A DNA stretch of 39,662 bases from Cyanobacterium sp. T60_A2020_053 (lineage in GTDB: Bacteria; Cyanobacteriota; Cyanobacteriia; Cyanobacteriales; Cyanobacteriaceae), in NCBI GenBank assembly GCA_015272165.1, contig JACYMF010000033.1, forward strand, positions 1 through 39,662, written 5' to 3'. The first letter of the stretch is position 1; the number at the start of each line of letters is the position of its first letter. A program made the translations under genes and the position numbers. The notes under the pieces were generated by a model. It was not told the DNA's origin and made no database searches. It saw only the letters and a list, made by a program, of their open reading frames with translations. Shown here piece after piece: positions 17,884 through 28,599 of this stretch.

Positions 17884-18891
17884 ATGACAGTTTTATACTT
17901 AACAGAACCAGGTACAAAAGTACACTACAAAAATCAAACATTTACTATCAAAAAAAATCAAACTTATACTTGTCGTCTAAGTGAATTAGAGTTGGTTGTA
18001 ATTTTGCCGGGAGTACAATTAACTGATGTAGTAATTTCTATTTTATTAGACCAAGGCATTGAAGCTATTTTTTTACGACAGGATGGGCAGTTTAGAGGGC
18101 GCTTGCAGGGGAGTTTTCCGCCAAATCCCCTGATTCGTTTAGCACAATATCGCACCATTGAAACTTCTTTCGGTCTTGGTTTTGCTAAGAAATTTGCTTA
18201 TGGCAAAATTCGGAATCAGCGCGCGTTACTGCAGATCAAAAATCGGGCGACTAAAGGCAAAATAACTCAGTTGTCAGAATCCATCGACACCATGAATGTC
18301 TATCAACTGCAACTAAAAAATACTATTACTTTGTTAGATCAAAATGAACTGATGGGGATTGAAGGAATTTCTGCGAGGTCTTATTATCAAGCCTTAACCT
18401 ATTTTTTTCCCTCCCATTGGCAATTTACAGGGAGAAACAGGCGCCCTCCAAAAGACCCCATCAATGCCTTGCTGAGTTGGGGTTATGGGGTGTTACTGGC
18501 GAGAATTTTTGCAGTGTGTGTCAAAGCTGGTTTAGACCCATATTTAGGCTTTTTGCACTCCATTCAACCGTATCGCCCTAACTTAGTTTTAGATTTAATG
18601 GAAGAATTTAGACCTGTTTTAGTGGATTATGCGGTTATTTCTTTGATTCAATCTCAAGTTTTAGACATCGCCGACTTTCAACCATCCCCAGACGGAGAAG
18701 GAATTTGGCTAGGAATCACCGCTAAAAAACTACTCTTGCGAGAATTGGAAGAAAGACTAAACCAACCTTTATTATATCCTGCCCAAAATCGGAAATTGAA
18801 ATTAAATCAGATATTTTTAGAACAATCTCGGATGTTGGCTCGATGTCTCTTAGAATCTAGTTTAGACTATGAACCTTTTTTTATCAAATGA
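17884..18891 (+). CDS. cas1: Cas1 integrase
   Basis: The metal-dependent integrase that, with Cas2, inserts new spacers at the leader end. The ATG at 17884 (MTVLYLTEPG) gives 335 residues, the normal family length. An in-frame GTG at 17857 would add nine residues, but TVLYLTEPGTKVHYKNQTF is the usual N terminus. Hallmarks are LLDQGIEAIFLRQDGQFRGRL in the N-terminal beta domain, NELMGIEGISARSYYQAL with the first metal-binding Glu, the His of FLHSIQPYRPNLVLDL, and the acidic residues in the following LMEEFRPVLVD. There is no reverse-transcriptase fusion. Its stop overlaps the cas2 start as ATGA, so the two are coupled. Confidence 0.95.
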   Translation: MTVLYLTEPGTKVHYKNQTFTIKKNQTYTCRLSELELVVILPGVQLTDVVISILLDQGIEAIFLRQDGQFRGRLQGSFPPNPLIRLAQYRTIETSFGLGFAKKFAYGKIRNQRALLQIKNRATKGKITQLSESIDTMNVYQLQLKNTITLLDQNELMGIEGISARSYYQALTYFFPSHWQFTGRNRRPPKDPINALLSWGYGVLLARIFAVCVKAGLDPYLGFLHSIQPYRPNLVLDLMEEFRPVLVDYAVISLIQSQVLDIADFQPSPDGEGIWLGITAKKLLLRELEERLNQPLLYPAQNRKLKLNQIFLEQSRMLARCLLESSLDYEPFFIK

Positions 18892-19178
18892 TTAAACTGT
18901 GGCTAATTTGTTATGACGTGCGCGATGACAAAAGGCGCACTCAACTGGCAAAATTACTCGAACAACAATGCGTGAGAGTACAATATTCCGTGTTTGAATG
19001 TCCCTTAGACACCAAAAAGTTAGAGTTTTTTTTATCTTCTAAGTGGTTAAAAGTATTGAATTTACAGGAAGATAGCCTGAGAATTTATCCTCTTGATGCT
19101 TTAGCGAAGCAGAAAACGAAAATCTACGGCGTGAAAGATGACCCCCCCTATGAATCTCCTGATTACCTCATTTTGTGA
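18888..19178 (+). CDS. cas2: Cas2 adaptation protein
   Basis: A 96-residue ferredoxin-fold partner of Cas1. The first strand carries WLICYDVRDDKRRTQLAKLL with the conserved Asp. QYSVFECPLDTKKLEFF and SLRIYPLDALAKQKTKIYG follow in standard order. It overlaps cas1 by four bases and ends 253 bp before the first CRISPR repeat. No cas4 is present in the window. Confidence 0.95.
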   Translation: MIKLWLICYDVRDDKRRTQLAKLLEQQCVRVQYSVFECPLDTKKLEFFLSSKWLKVLNLQEDSLRIYPLDALAKQKTKIYGVKDDPPYESPDYLIL

Positions 19179-19431
19179 ATAAATGTGAAAATTAGTTTGA
19201 GTTTGTCGCTGTAAGCAAATAACATATTTAGTGAGCTAGAGTAAGTAAAAACCAGATGAATTATTTTTTTGCCGACATTCACCCAATTATCATCGTATTT
19301 TAGTGAATTTCCCCAAAAACGCTCTTTTTTTTTATTCACCCAAAAAATGTTAAGAGATGTAAAGCCAATATTTTTAATTTCTCGCAAATCCGCTTTGAAA
19401 ATGTGCTATAGTAATAGTGACGAGCACTAGG
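19179..19431 (+). promoter_or_regulatory. CRISPR leader
   Basis: An AT-rich, non-coding 253-bp stretch between cas2 and the first repeat. Leader placement here fits three observations: the repeats become imperfect at the opposite end, the repeat's 3' end ACTGAAAC looks like a crRNA 5' handle when read on +, and cas1-cas2 abut this side. Transcription should therefore run rightward from here and new spacers should enter at 19432. Confidence 0.8.
19404..19412 (+). promoter_or_regulatory. Probable extended -10 element of the CRISPR array
   Basis: TGC-TATAGT at 19404-19412 has the form of an extended -10 promoter box. No good -35 is found at 17 bp. A start about 7 bp downstream would lie near 19419, giving a short untranslated lead of around a dozen bases before the first repeat. 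Confidence 0.4.
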
Positions 19432-22400
19432 GTCAGAAACCCTTTTTTCCCCGTAAGGGGACTGAAACTATCTGGATGTGAGTACAGAATCAAAAATAGA
19501 AACATCTATGTCAGAAACCCTTTTTTCCCCGTAAGGGGACTGAAACTTCTCCTAAAATAAATTACTAAAAAAATTATTTCTGTCAGAAACCCTTTTTTCC
19601 CCGTAAGGGGACTGAAACGTCTGTGGCTGCACCCATCGCGAGAGCTAACTCGACATGTCAGAAACCCTTTTTTCCCCGTAAGGGGACTGAAACTCCTTCC
19701 TTTCCTTAAAGGTAACAAATAAATTATTACCGATAAGTCAGAAACCCTTTTTTCCCCGTAAGGGGACTGAAACCTGGAGAGATTACAGACCTGCAGGTGT
19801 TGTGGTTAAACGCGTCAGAAACCCTTTTTTCCCCGTAAGGGGACTGAAACTTTCTTCCACTACTCTTTCTTCTCTTTCTGTTTGCATTTTAAAAGGTCAG
19901 AAACCCTTTTTTCCCCGTAAGGGGACTGAAACTTGAGGATAAGTCTATTCCTCAGTCTCAACCAAAAGATTTAGATAAGTCAGAAACCCTTTTTTCCCCG
20001 TAAGGGGACTGAAACTTATAGCCAAATCTGTTCTTTAGATTAAATGCTTTTCTACATTGTCAGAAACCCTTTTTTCCCCGTAAGGGGACTGAAACACGGA
20101 GGATTGATAGAACCTCACGTCTGGTGGAATCTAATTTAGTCAGAAACCCTTTTTTCCCCGTAAGGGGACTGAAACTACCACAACCTTCTGTAGCAGTAGA
20201 ATTTCCTAACATAGTCAGAAACCCTTTTTTCCCCGTAAGGGGACTGAAACCTAATTCGGGTGGATTAGTGAGGGCTTCAGTCATAAGGTCAGCATGTCAG
20301 AAACCCTTTTTTCCCCGTAAGGGGACTGAAACTTGACATACTCCCCCACTAAACCCTACGGGCTATAGTGTCAGAAACCCTTTTTTCCCCGTAAGGGGAC
20401 TGAAACTCGGTAAAAGGTACACTAAAGTAAGTATTTAAAATACTCTGTCAGAAACCCTTTTTTCCCCGTAAGGGGACTGAAACACAACCAGGAAAAGGAG
20501 ACCCTACTTTTGTACTTAATTACAAAATAGTCAGAAACCCTTTTTTCCCCGTAAGGGGACTGAAACGCATGGACAGGAGCTTTAGTTGGATTATACGTGT
20601 CTAAAGGTATAGCTGTCAGAAACCCTTTTTTCCCCGTAAGGGGACTGAAACGTGACATTATTGAAGAACTATTAGACTCTACTAGTCAGAAACCCTTTTT
20701 TCCCCGTAAGGGGACTGAAACTCAGTATTTTCTTCTAATCTGTATAGATTAAAAGTAACGTCAGAAACCCTTTTTTCCCCGTAAGGGGACTGAAACATTC
20801 GAACCTGATTCATCCAAGATAATCATCCAGAAAAGAGTCAGAAACCCTTTTTTCCCCGTAAGGGGACTGAAACTACTTTGCTACATTTGCCAATAAGCTT
20901 AGAAAGTTTATTGTCAGAAACCCTTTTTTCCCCGTAAGGGGACTGAAACAAAGTTGGGTAATTAAAGTTTTTAAAGATTTCTTAGAAGGTCAGAAACCCT
21001 TTTTTCCCCGTAAGGGGACTGAAACCTTTAGTGAAGTTAGCTAAATCTACTAGTGCTTGTAAATTAGGCGTCAGAAACCCTTTTTTCCCCGTAAGGGGAC
21101 TGAAACTTAACTGCTTTAGTCGTTTCTTTACCTTGTGCTTTTACGTCAGAAACCCTTTTTTCCCCGTAAGGGGACTGAAACCTGGACAATCAGGGTTCCT
21201 CACAATACCCAGACCCTAAAGTATTGGGGTGTCAGAAACCCTTTTTTCCCCGTAAGGGGACTGAAACCTGAAACATAATAGTGGAGAAAGAAGTATTGAA
21301 TAAAAGAATGAAGTCAGGTCAGAAACCCTTTTTTCCCCGTAAGGGGACTGAAACTTTTACTTATTACCACCCTGATTATCTTTTTGCAGTACAACGTCAG
21401 AAACCCTTTTTTCCCCGTAAGGGGACTGAAACACGGTTATGCTTACTGGCATGACACCAGACTTTATTTAGGTGAAGTCAGAAACCCTTTTTTCCCCGTA
21501 AGGGGACTGAAACATTTACTTCTGCAGATAATACAATCTTATCTACTCCTAGTCAGAAACCCTTTTTTCCCCGTAAGGGGACTGAAACAAGAGACTGCCA
21601 ATACGCATAACATTCGTCAAAAAAAGTCAGAAACCCTTTTTTCCCCGTAAGGGGACTGAAACAACAAGCTATTGATAAATATTACAGTACGGTCGATTTA
21701 GCGTCAGAAACCCTTTTTTCCCCGTAAGGGGACTGAAACTGTTTGAGAACTTTTACAATTTCCTTTTGTTTGTCTCCGTCAGAAACCCTTTTTTCCCCGT
21801 AAGGGGACTGAAACATGCCCATTAGGGAATATGCGGCAGTCAAAACCGCATTTGTCAGAAACCCTTTTTTCCCCGTAAGGGGACTGAAACTCTTTTGTAT
21901 GTTGTCTTTCTTCTCTTAATCTTTTTAAGTGGGATGGTCAGAAACCCTTTTTTCCCCGTAAGGGGACTGAAACACAATATTCTTTACAATACGATTATTA
22001 GATAAAAATAAATGTCAGAAACCCTTTTTTCCCCGTAAGGGGACTGAAACATCATGTTGACTATTAAAAAATTGTAATATAGACCAAGCCTTGTCAGAAA
22101 CCCTTTTTTCCCCGTAAGGGGACTGAAACTCATTAACTCGACTATAAACCGCTTCTTCTTCACCTTCATAGTCAGAAACCCTTTTTTCCCCGTAAGGGGA
22201 CTGAAACACAATGGACAATCAGCAGCGAAGTATCTGAGGTATATAAAAGTAAGTCAGAAACCCTTTTTTCCCCGTAAGGGGACTGAAACTCACGCTGAAA
22301 AACTAGAACAGTTTAAACGTAGAAGAGCTGTCAGAAACCCTTTTTTCCCCGTAAGGGGACTGAAACACTCATTGTTTATACCTCCTTTAAACACCAACAT

Positions 22401-25400
22401 AACAACATCTAGTCAGAAACCCTTTTTTCCCCGTAAGGGGACTGAAACGAAATAAGGTGTCCACAAAGACCGCTACAGATTCCTGTCAGAAACCCTTTTT
22501 TCCCCGTAAGGGGACTGAAACTCTGTTGGTATTTGAACCTTCAAGTCTTTTACTAGATACAACTGGAGTCAGAAACCCTTTTTTCCCCGTAAGGGGACTG
22601 AAACATGGCTTCTGAATGGGTTATTAGTTTAGGTTATCCAGCGTCAGAAACCCTTTTTTCCCCGTAAGGGGACTGAAACCCTAGCGTAAAGAACTCAGCT
22701 TTTACTTCCTCCTCCGTAGTCAGAAACCCTTTTTTCCCCGTAAGGGGACTGAAACCTTTAATATCGTATGCACGGGCTAACACTCTTAAGTCAGAAACCC
22801 TTTTTTCCCCGTAAGGGGACTGAAACTGAGATCGCCCCTCCTATCATGCAGATCAATCTCTCAGGTCAGAAACCCTTTTTTCCCCGTAAGGGGACTGAAA
22901 CTAAATTAGTGTAGGTGGTTGTTTTATAACCACCGTTTCTTGTCAGAAACCCTTTTTTCCCCGTAAGGGGACTGAAACACAAAGATGGTTTAGCTTATAT
23001 CAGATACTGTTTACTAAAAGACTTGTCAGAAACCCTTTTTTCCCCGTAAGGGGACTGAAACTCGGTGAAGTTACTGAAACTATTGCTAAAGTAGTAGCGG
23101 ACTTGTCAGAAACCCTTTTTTCCCCGTAAGGGGACTGAAACATTGATTCAATATAAAACTAATTAAATATAAAATATGGACATAGATGTCAGAAACCCTT
23201 TTTTCCCCGTAAGGGGACTGAAACTTCTTTTTTATAAAGTGTTTCAATACACTCTAAAAGAATTAGCTGGTCAGAAACCCTTTTTTCCCCGTAAGGGGAC
23301 TGAAACCTAAAAGAGTATCTTGTAATACCTCTTGCCATGCATCTGTCAGAAACCCTTTTTTCCCCGTAAGGGGACTGAAACAACGTCCGCAATAGAATTG
23401 ATATTTTTGTATGTTACTGTCAGAAACCCTTTTTTCCCCGTAAGGGGACTGAAACATTAATAGTATCTTTATATCTAAGAAATAACGTACCCTTAGTCAG
23501 AAACCCTTTTTTCCCCGTAAGGGGACTGAAACGTGACGATTACCTCGTCACGATCTGTTTTTTCATGATTGTCAGAAACCCTTTTTTCCCCGTAAGGGGA
23601 CTGAAACTAGGTATGAGTTGTGGGGCAATGGACTTCAGTGACCAAAGTCAGAAACCCTTTTTTCCCCGTAAGGGGACTGAAACGATCCCTGCCAAACTTT
23701 TATTTTTAACCCAAGACCATACTTTTGTCAGAAACCCTTTTTTCCCCGTAAGGGGACTGAAACCCGAAACACCAAGGATTCTTGCCCTAATGTCGTTGGC
23801 TGTCAGAAACCCTTTTTTCCCCGTAAGGGGACTGAAACGGTGATAAATTGATTCTACCATAGATTTCTGGTTTTGTGTGGAGTCAGAAACCCTTTTTTCC
23901 CCGTAAGGGGACTGAAACAAAATTACTACTTTGATAATGACTATGATCTACCTCGTTGGAGTCAGAAACCCTTTTTTCCCCGTAAGGGGACTGAAACTAT
24001 TTGTTTTACGTCTCAAAAAAAACAGTTTACCGTTTTGTCAGAAACCCTTTTTTCCCCGTAAGGGGACTGAAACTTTAATCTCCGCCGCTGCAAATGCCTT
24101 TTGTTTAGCGTCAGAAACCCTTTTTTCCCCGTAAGGGGACTGAAACAAATGTTTTCCAGAATTTAAAGTTACTCATCTTACTGAAGTTAAACGTCAGTCA
24201 GAAACCCTTTTTTCCCCGTAAGGGGACTGAAACTGCAGAAAAATATAAAAAAGCAAAACAATATTATAAACAATATTATAAGGTCAGAAACCCTTTTTTC
24301 CCCGTAAGGGGACTGAAACTTATGGAACTTGGGCTAATATGCCTGTCTATGGTAGGAGGTCAGAAACCCTTTTTTCCCCGTAAGGGGACTGAAACTGTAA
24401 CCTTATGTAATGGAAAACTAGCGTCACTAATAGGTCAGAAACCCTTTTTTCCCCGTAAGGGGACTGAAACCATCGTTTTCCATAAGGCATTGCATATCTT
24501 CTGTTTCTAAGGTCAGAAACCCTTTTTTCCCCGTAAGGGGACTGAAACCTAACTTCTCTGTATAGCTACGTCTCGCTTCGTCCCCTGAAGAAGTCAGAAA
24601 CCCTTTTTTCCCCGTAAGGGGACTGAAACCGCTCTCAGCACCCAGCAAACTGCTGGACTTGCCCAGTCAGAAACCCTTTTTTCCCCGTAAGGGGACTGAA
24701 ACGCAGCAGAGTGCGGACGGTGGATGTGCGGTTCGTCATACCGGGGCGGTGGTCAGAAACCCTTTTTTCCCCGTAAGGGGACTGAAACTAGTCGACTTTC
24801 TTCAAGTCAAAGGTGACCTGAAGCGGTCAGAAACCCTTTTTTCCCCGTAAGGGGACTGAAACCATAGTTCTTTATCCTAGTTAGTGTGTGTAGTGCTATC
24901 TATGTCAGAAACCCTTTTTTCCCCGTAAGGGGACTGAAACACGAAATATCATCTTTCTGTGTATTGGCAATGATACGTCAGAAACCCTTTTTTCCCCGTA
25001 AGGGGACTGAAACTTTAAGAACGTTACTGAGCCTGAAGAATGCCCTTCAGACCATGCAAGTCAGAAACCCTTTTTTCCCCGTAAGGGGACTGAAACTAAA
25101 CCTGCTAATCCAAGCCCCCATGCACCTGCTGTCTGTGCTGGTCAGAAACCCTTTTTTCCCCGTAAGGGGACTGAAACTCCATTTACTGCTTTTGGTGTTA
25201 CTAAAGTGACTGGTCAGAAACCCTTTTTTCCCCGTAAGGGGACTGAAACTATTGATTGGAGCAAAGTGAAAAGATCTGAAGGCTCCGATAAGGTCAGAAA
25301 CCCTTTTTTCCCCGTAAGGGGACTGAAACTCTTCGCTGTTGTAACTGGTTAAACAGAACTCAAAGTTATATCCGTCAGAAACCCTTTTTTCCCCGTAAGG

Positions 25401-28400
25401 GGACTGAAACTAAATGTCATTATGTTAACTCCTTTTGAATTATTAGAACAGGTCAGAAACCCTTTTTTCCCCGTAAGGGGACTGAAACAACGGTTAGGCA
25501 ATTCTGTTTTGAAGACATCTAACAGCTCCTTAGTCAGAAACCCTTTTTTCCCCGTAAGGGGACTGAAACGAAAATGAATTAACAATACCTAACAGTAAAC
25601 TAACTTTTGATGTCAGAAACCCTTTTTTCCCCGTAAGGGGACTGAAACCCTGATAGCTATAGCCCAGAAGACTATACGAATTTTTTGGTCAGAAACCCTT
25701 TTTTCCCCGTAAGGGGACTGAAACGGGTTTTATTTGAGTGGCTATATTCTCTAGCATTGTTAAGGTACGTCAGAAACCCTTTTTTCCCCGTAAGGGGACT
25801 GAAACAGGTAAGGTACTACGATAGGTACTCTGCCCTTAGAGTGTCAGAAACCCTTTTTTCCCCGTAAGGGGACTGAAACACTGAGAACAATGTATCTATG
25901 GAAGCTGAATTGCACAACATGGAGGTCAGAAACCCTTTTTTCCCCGTAAGGGGACTGAAACACTATTTGTCCATACACCTATTTCATATATAGTTCCTAG
26001 GTCAGAAACCCTTTTTTCCCCGTAAGGGGACTGAAACAATACTGTCAACCATCTCTTTTAGGGTTCCCGATGATATTTGGTCAGAAACCCTTTTTTCCCC
26101 GTAAGGGGACTGAAACGATACATTACCCACACATAGAGTTATGCAACTAGTTGATAGTCAGAAACCCTTTTTTCCCCGTAAGGGGACTGAAACGTATTAC
26201 ATTGAGCATAATATGTATTAGTGTCTAAGGTCAGAAACCCTTTTTTCCCCGTAAGGGGACTGAAACTTAAGATAACCTACTGTATAAAAAAAGTATTTCT
26301 CTGCTTGGGGTGTCAGAAACCCTTTTTTCCCCGTAAGGGGACTGAAACGCTTGTCGGAATAGACTTTACGTACTTTTGCACGAGCTGTCAGAAACCCTTT
26401 TTTCCCCGTAAGGGGACTGAAACTCATCCAATATACTACTTCCCACTTCATTTCTACTAACTGGTCAGAAACCCTTTTTTCCCCGTAAGGGGACTGAAAC
26501 TCTTTGGGTAAAAAAGTATCTTCAAAACCAGAGTTACTAAGTACCGTCAGAAACCCTTTTTTCCCCGTAAGGGGACTGAAACCTGACCTAAGGCTTGTCC
26601 GATTAAGTCACTAGGTGCATATCCTGTGGTCAGAAACCCTTTTTTCCCCGTAAGGGGACTGAAACTTATCTTTTCTTTCGGTTGTTAAAAGTAGTTTTCT
26701 GCTCAGAAGGTCAGAAACCCTTTTTTCCCCGTAAGGGGACTGAAACGTTGTTCCTTAATTTTAGCTTCAGCAGCTCTACCATCTAAACCTTTTAGGTCAG
26801 AAACCCTTTTTTCCCCGTAAGGGGACTGAAACTCTTTGGGTAAAAAAGTATCTTCAAAACCAGAGTTACTAAGTACCGTCAGAAACCCTTTTTTCCCCGT
26901 AAGGGGACTGAAACCTGACCTAAGGCTTGTCCGATTAAGTCACTAGGTGCATATCCTGTGGTCAGAAACCCTTTTTTCCCCGTAAGGGGACTGAAACTTA
27001 TCTTTTCTTTCGGTTGTTAAAAGTAGTTTTCTGCTCAGAAGGTCAGAAACCCTTTTTTCCCCGTAAGGGGACTGAAACGTTGTTCCTTAATTTTAGCTTC
27101 AGCAGCTCTACCATCTAAACCTTTTAGGTCAGAAACCCTTTTTTCCCCGTAAGGGGACTGAAACTGGGAACTACGTTAGTGCCAGGGTCAATCATGTCTA
27201 ATTTTTATTCCAAAGTCAGAAACCCTTTTTTCCCCGTAAGGGGACTGAAACCCTTCGAAATTATATTGTAGAAAATCACCTACAACTTCATATCCTGGTC
27301 AGAAACCCTTTTTTCCCCGTAAGGGGACTGAAACAACAGTATTATGAAGAGGTATTGTTCCCAGATACCAATGAGGTGGTCAGAAACCCTTTTTTCCCCG
27401 TAAGGGGACTGAAACAAAGAACACGCCAAGCAAACACACACGCATCTAATAAGGTCAGAAACCCTTTTTTCCCCGTAAGGGGACTGAAACGACGATGCTC
27501 TCACCGATGGTTTATATCAAGGTCAGAAACCCTTTTTTCCCCGTAAGGGGACTGAAACTCTTGCATTCGTACCTTCAATTCTTTTTATATTTCCTTTCCG
27601 TCAGAAACCCTTTTTTCCCCGTAAGGGGACTGAAACGCCCTTTATTTATTTAGAAACGGAAGATTTTATAATGTCAGAAACCCTTTTTTCCCCGTAAGGG
27701 GACTGAAACATAGATGTGTTCTATTCTTACAAATTGCATAATTATATTCGTCAGAAACCCTTTTTTCCCCGTAAGGGGACTGAAACTGTAGCTGTACTTC
27801 CCACTGCTTAATAAAGCAGCAAAATGTCAGAAACCCTTTTTTCCCCGTAAGGGGACTGAAACCAAATAGAACTTTGACCATGAATCTGATTAGGATCAGG
27901 TCAGAAACCCTTTTTTCCCCGTAAGGGGACTGAAACAAAACCTGTACGGCTGAAACAACCTCAGCAACCTCAGCAACCTCAGCAACAGGCACAATGTCAG
28001 AAACCCTTTTTTCCCCGTAAGGGGACTGAAACTTAACATTGGACTCAGTAATCCATGTTCTGTTTTCAATTCCGTCAGAAACCCTTTTTTCCCCCTAAGG
28101 GGACTGAAACCAACTTATTGAAGGCATGTTTTTTGAATACCCTAAACGTGGTCAGAAACCCTTTTTTCCCCGTAAGGGGACTGAAACCAATTGTTGTCCA
28201 ACGGTTAGTATAAGAGCAGTAGCGGTCAGAAACCCTTTTTTCCCCGTAAGGGGACTGAAACTCACCAATACTCTAACTTTTCAGTGTAGCTACGTCTGTC
28301 AGAAACCCTTTTTTCCCCGTAAGGGGACTGAAACCCGGACGCGGCTACTGGCTCAAGCTCGGCACGCGTCAGAAACCCTTTTTTCCCCGTAAGGGGACTG

Positions 28401-28484
28401 AAACTGTTTTTACAGATACATTAGGAAATGAAATGATAGGACATGTGGTCAGAAACCCTTTTTTCCCCGTAAGGGGACTCTCTC
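19432..28484 (+). CRISPR. Type III CRISPR array, about 116 repeats of 37 bp
   Basis: By hand count there are 116 repeat starts and 115 spacers over 9053 bp. The 37-bp repeat begins GTCAGAAACCC, has a T6 run, then CCCC-GTAA-GGGG, and ends ACTGAAAC. CCCC/GGGG (extendable to five pairs with U-A) forms a hairpin capped by a GNRA-type GUAA loop. Cas6 cleavage at its 3' base would leave the 8-nt handle ACUGAAAC. Repeats look identical except one at 28074-28110 (loop GTAA changed to CTAA at 28095) and the last, 28448-28484, whose 3' end reads CTCTCTC. Spacers are mostly 31-50 bp; one is 59 bp (27937-27995). Long spacers and this repeat style fit type III. Apparent open frames on either strand across the array are translations of the repeat. 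Confidence 0.98.
26464..27127 (+). repeat. Perfect tandem duplication of four repeat-spacer units
   Basis: The 332-bp block 26464-26795, holding four repeats and four spacers (the first spacer starts TCTTTGGGTAAAAAAG), recurs without visible change at 26796-27127. The spacer order is preserved. This is a segmental duplication inside the array, produced by unequal recombination or replication slippage between identical repeats, rather than by spacer acquisition. Confidence 0.95.
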
Positions 28485-28562
28485 TACTCTTACTTTTGCG
28501 TTTATTGTTATTCATAATAATAGTGGTGACGTTACTGTTACAGATAATAACTTAGTTAGTAT

Positions 28563-28599
28563 GTCGGAAACCCTTTTTTCTTCATAAGGGGAGTGAAAG
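28563..28599 (+). repeat. Decayed CRISPR repeat beyond the array end
   Basis: A 37-bp sequence beginning GTCGGAAACCC matches the repeat at 31 of 37 positions. Changes include CC to TT in the left stem arm, G to A in the loop, and both C residues of the handle (ACTGAAAC to AGTGAAAG). The stem can no longer form, so it should not be processed. It lies 78 bp past the last terminal repeat and marks the old leader-distal end. Confidence 0.9.

Noticed and set aside
19179-19431. Reverse-strand 74-codon frame across the leader
   Set aside because: It lies in the expected leader, is rich in Lys/Phe from AT bias, and resembles nothing known.
19506-28392. Many open frames across the array on both strands, such as those reading VRNPFFPVRGLK or FSPLTGKKGFLT
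   Set aside because: They are translations of the 37-bp CRISPR repeat, which happens to lack stops in several frames. They are not genes.
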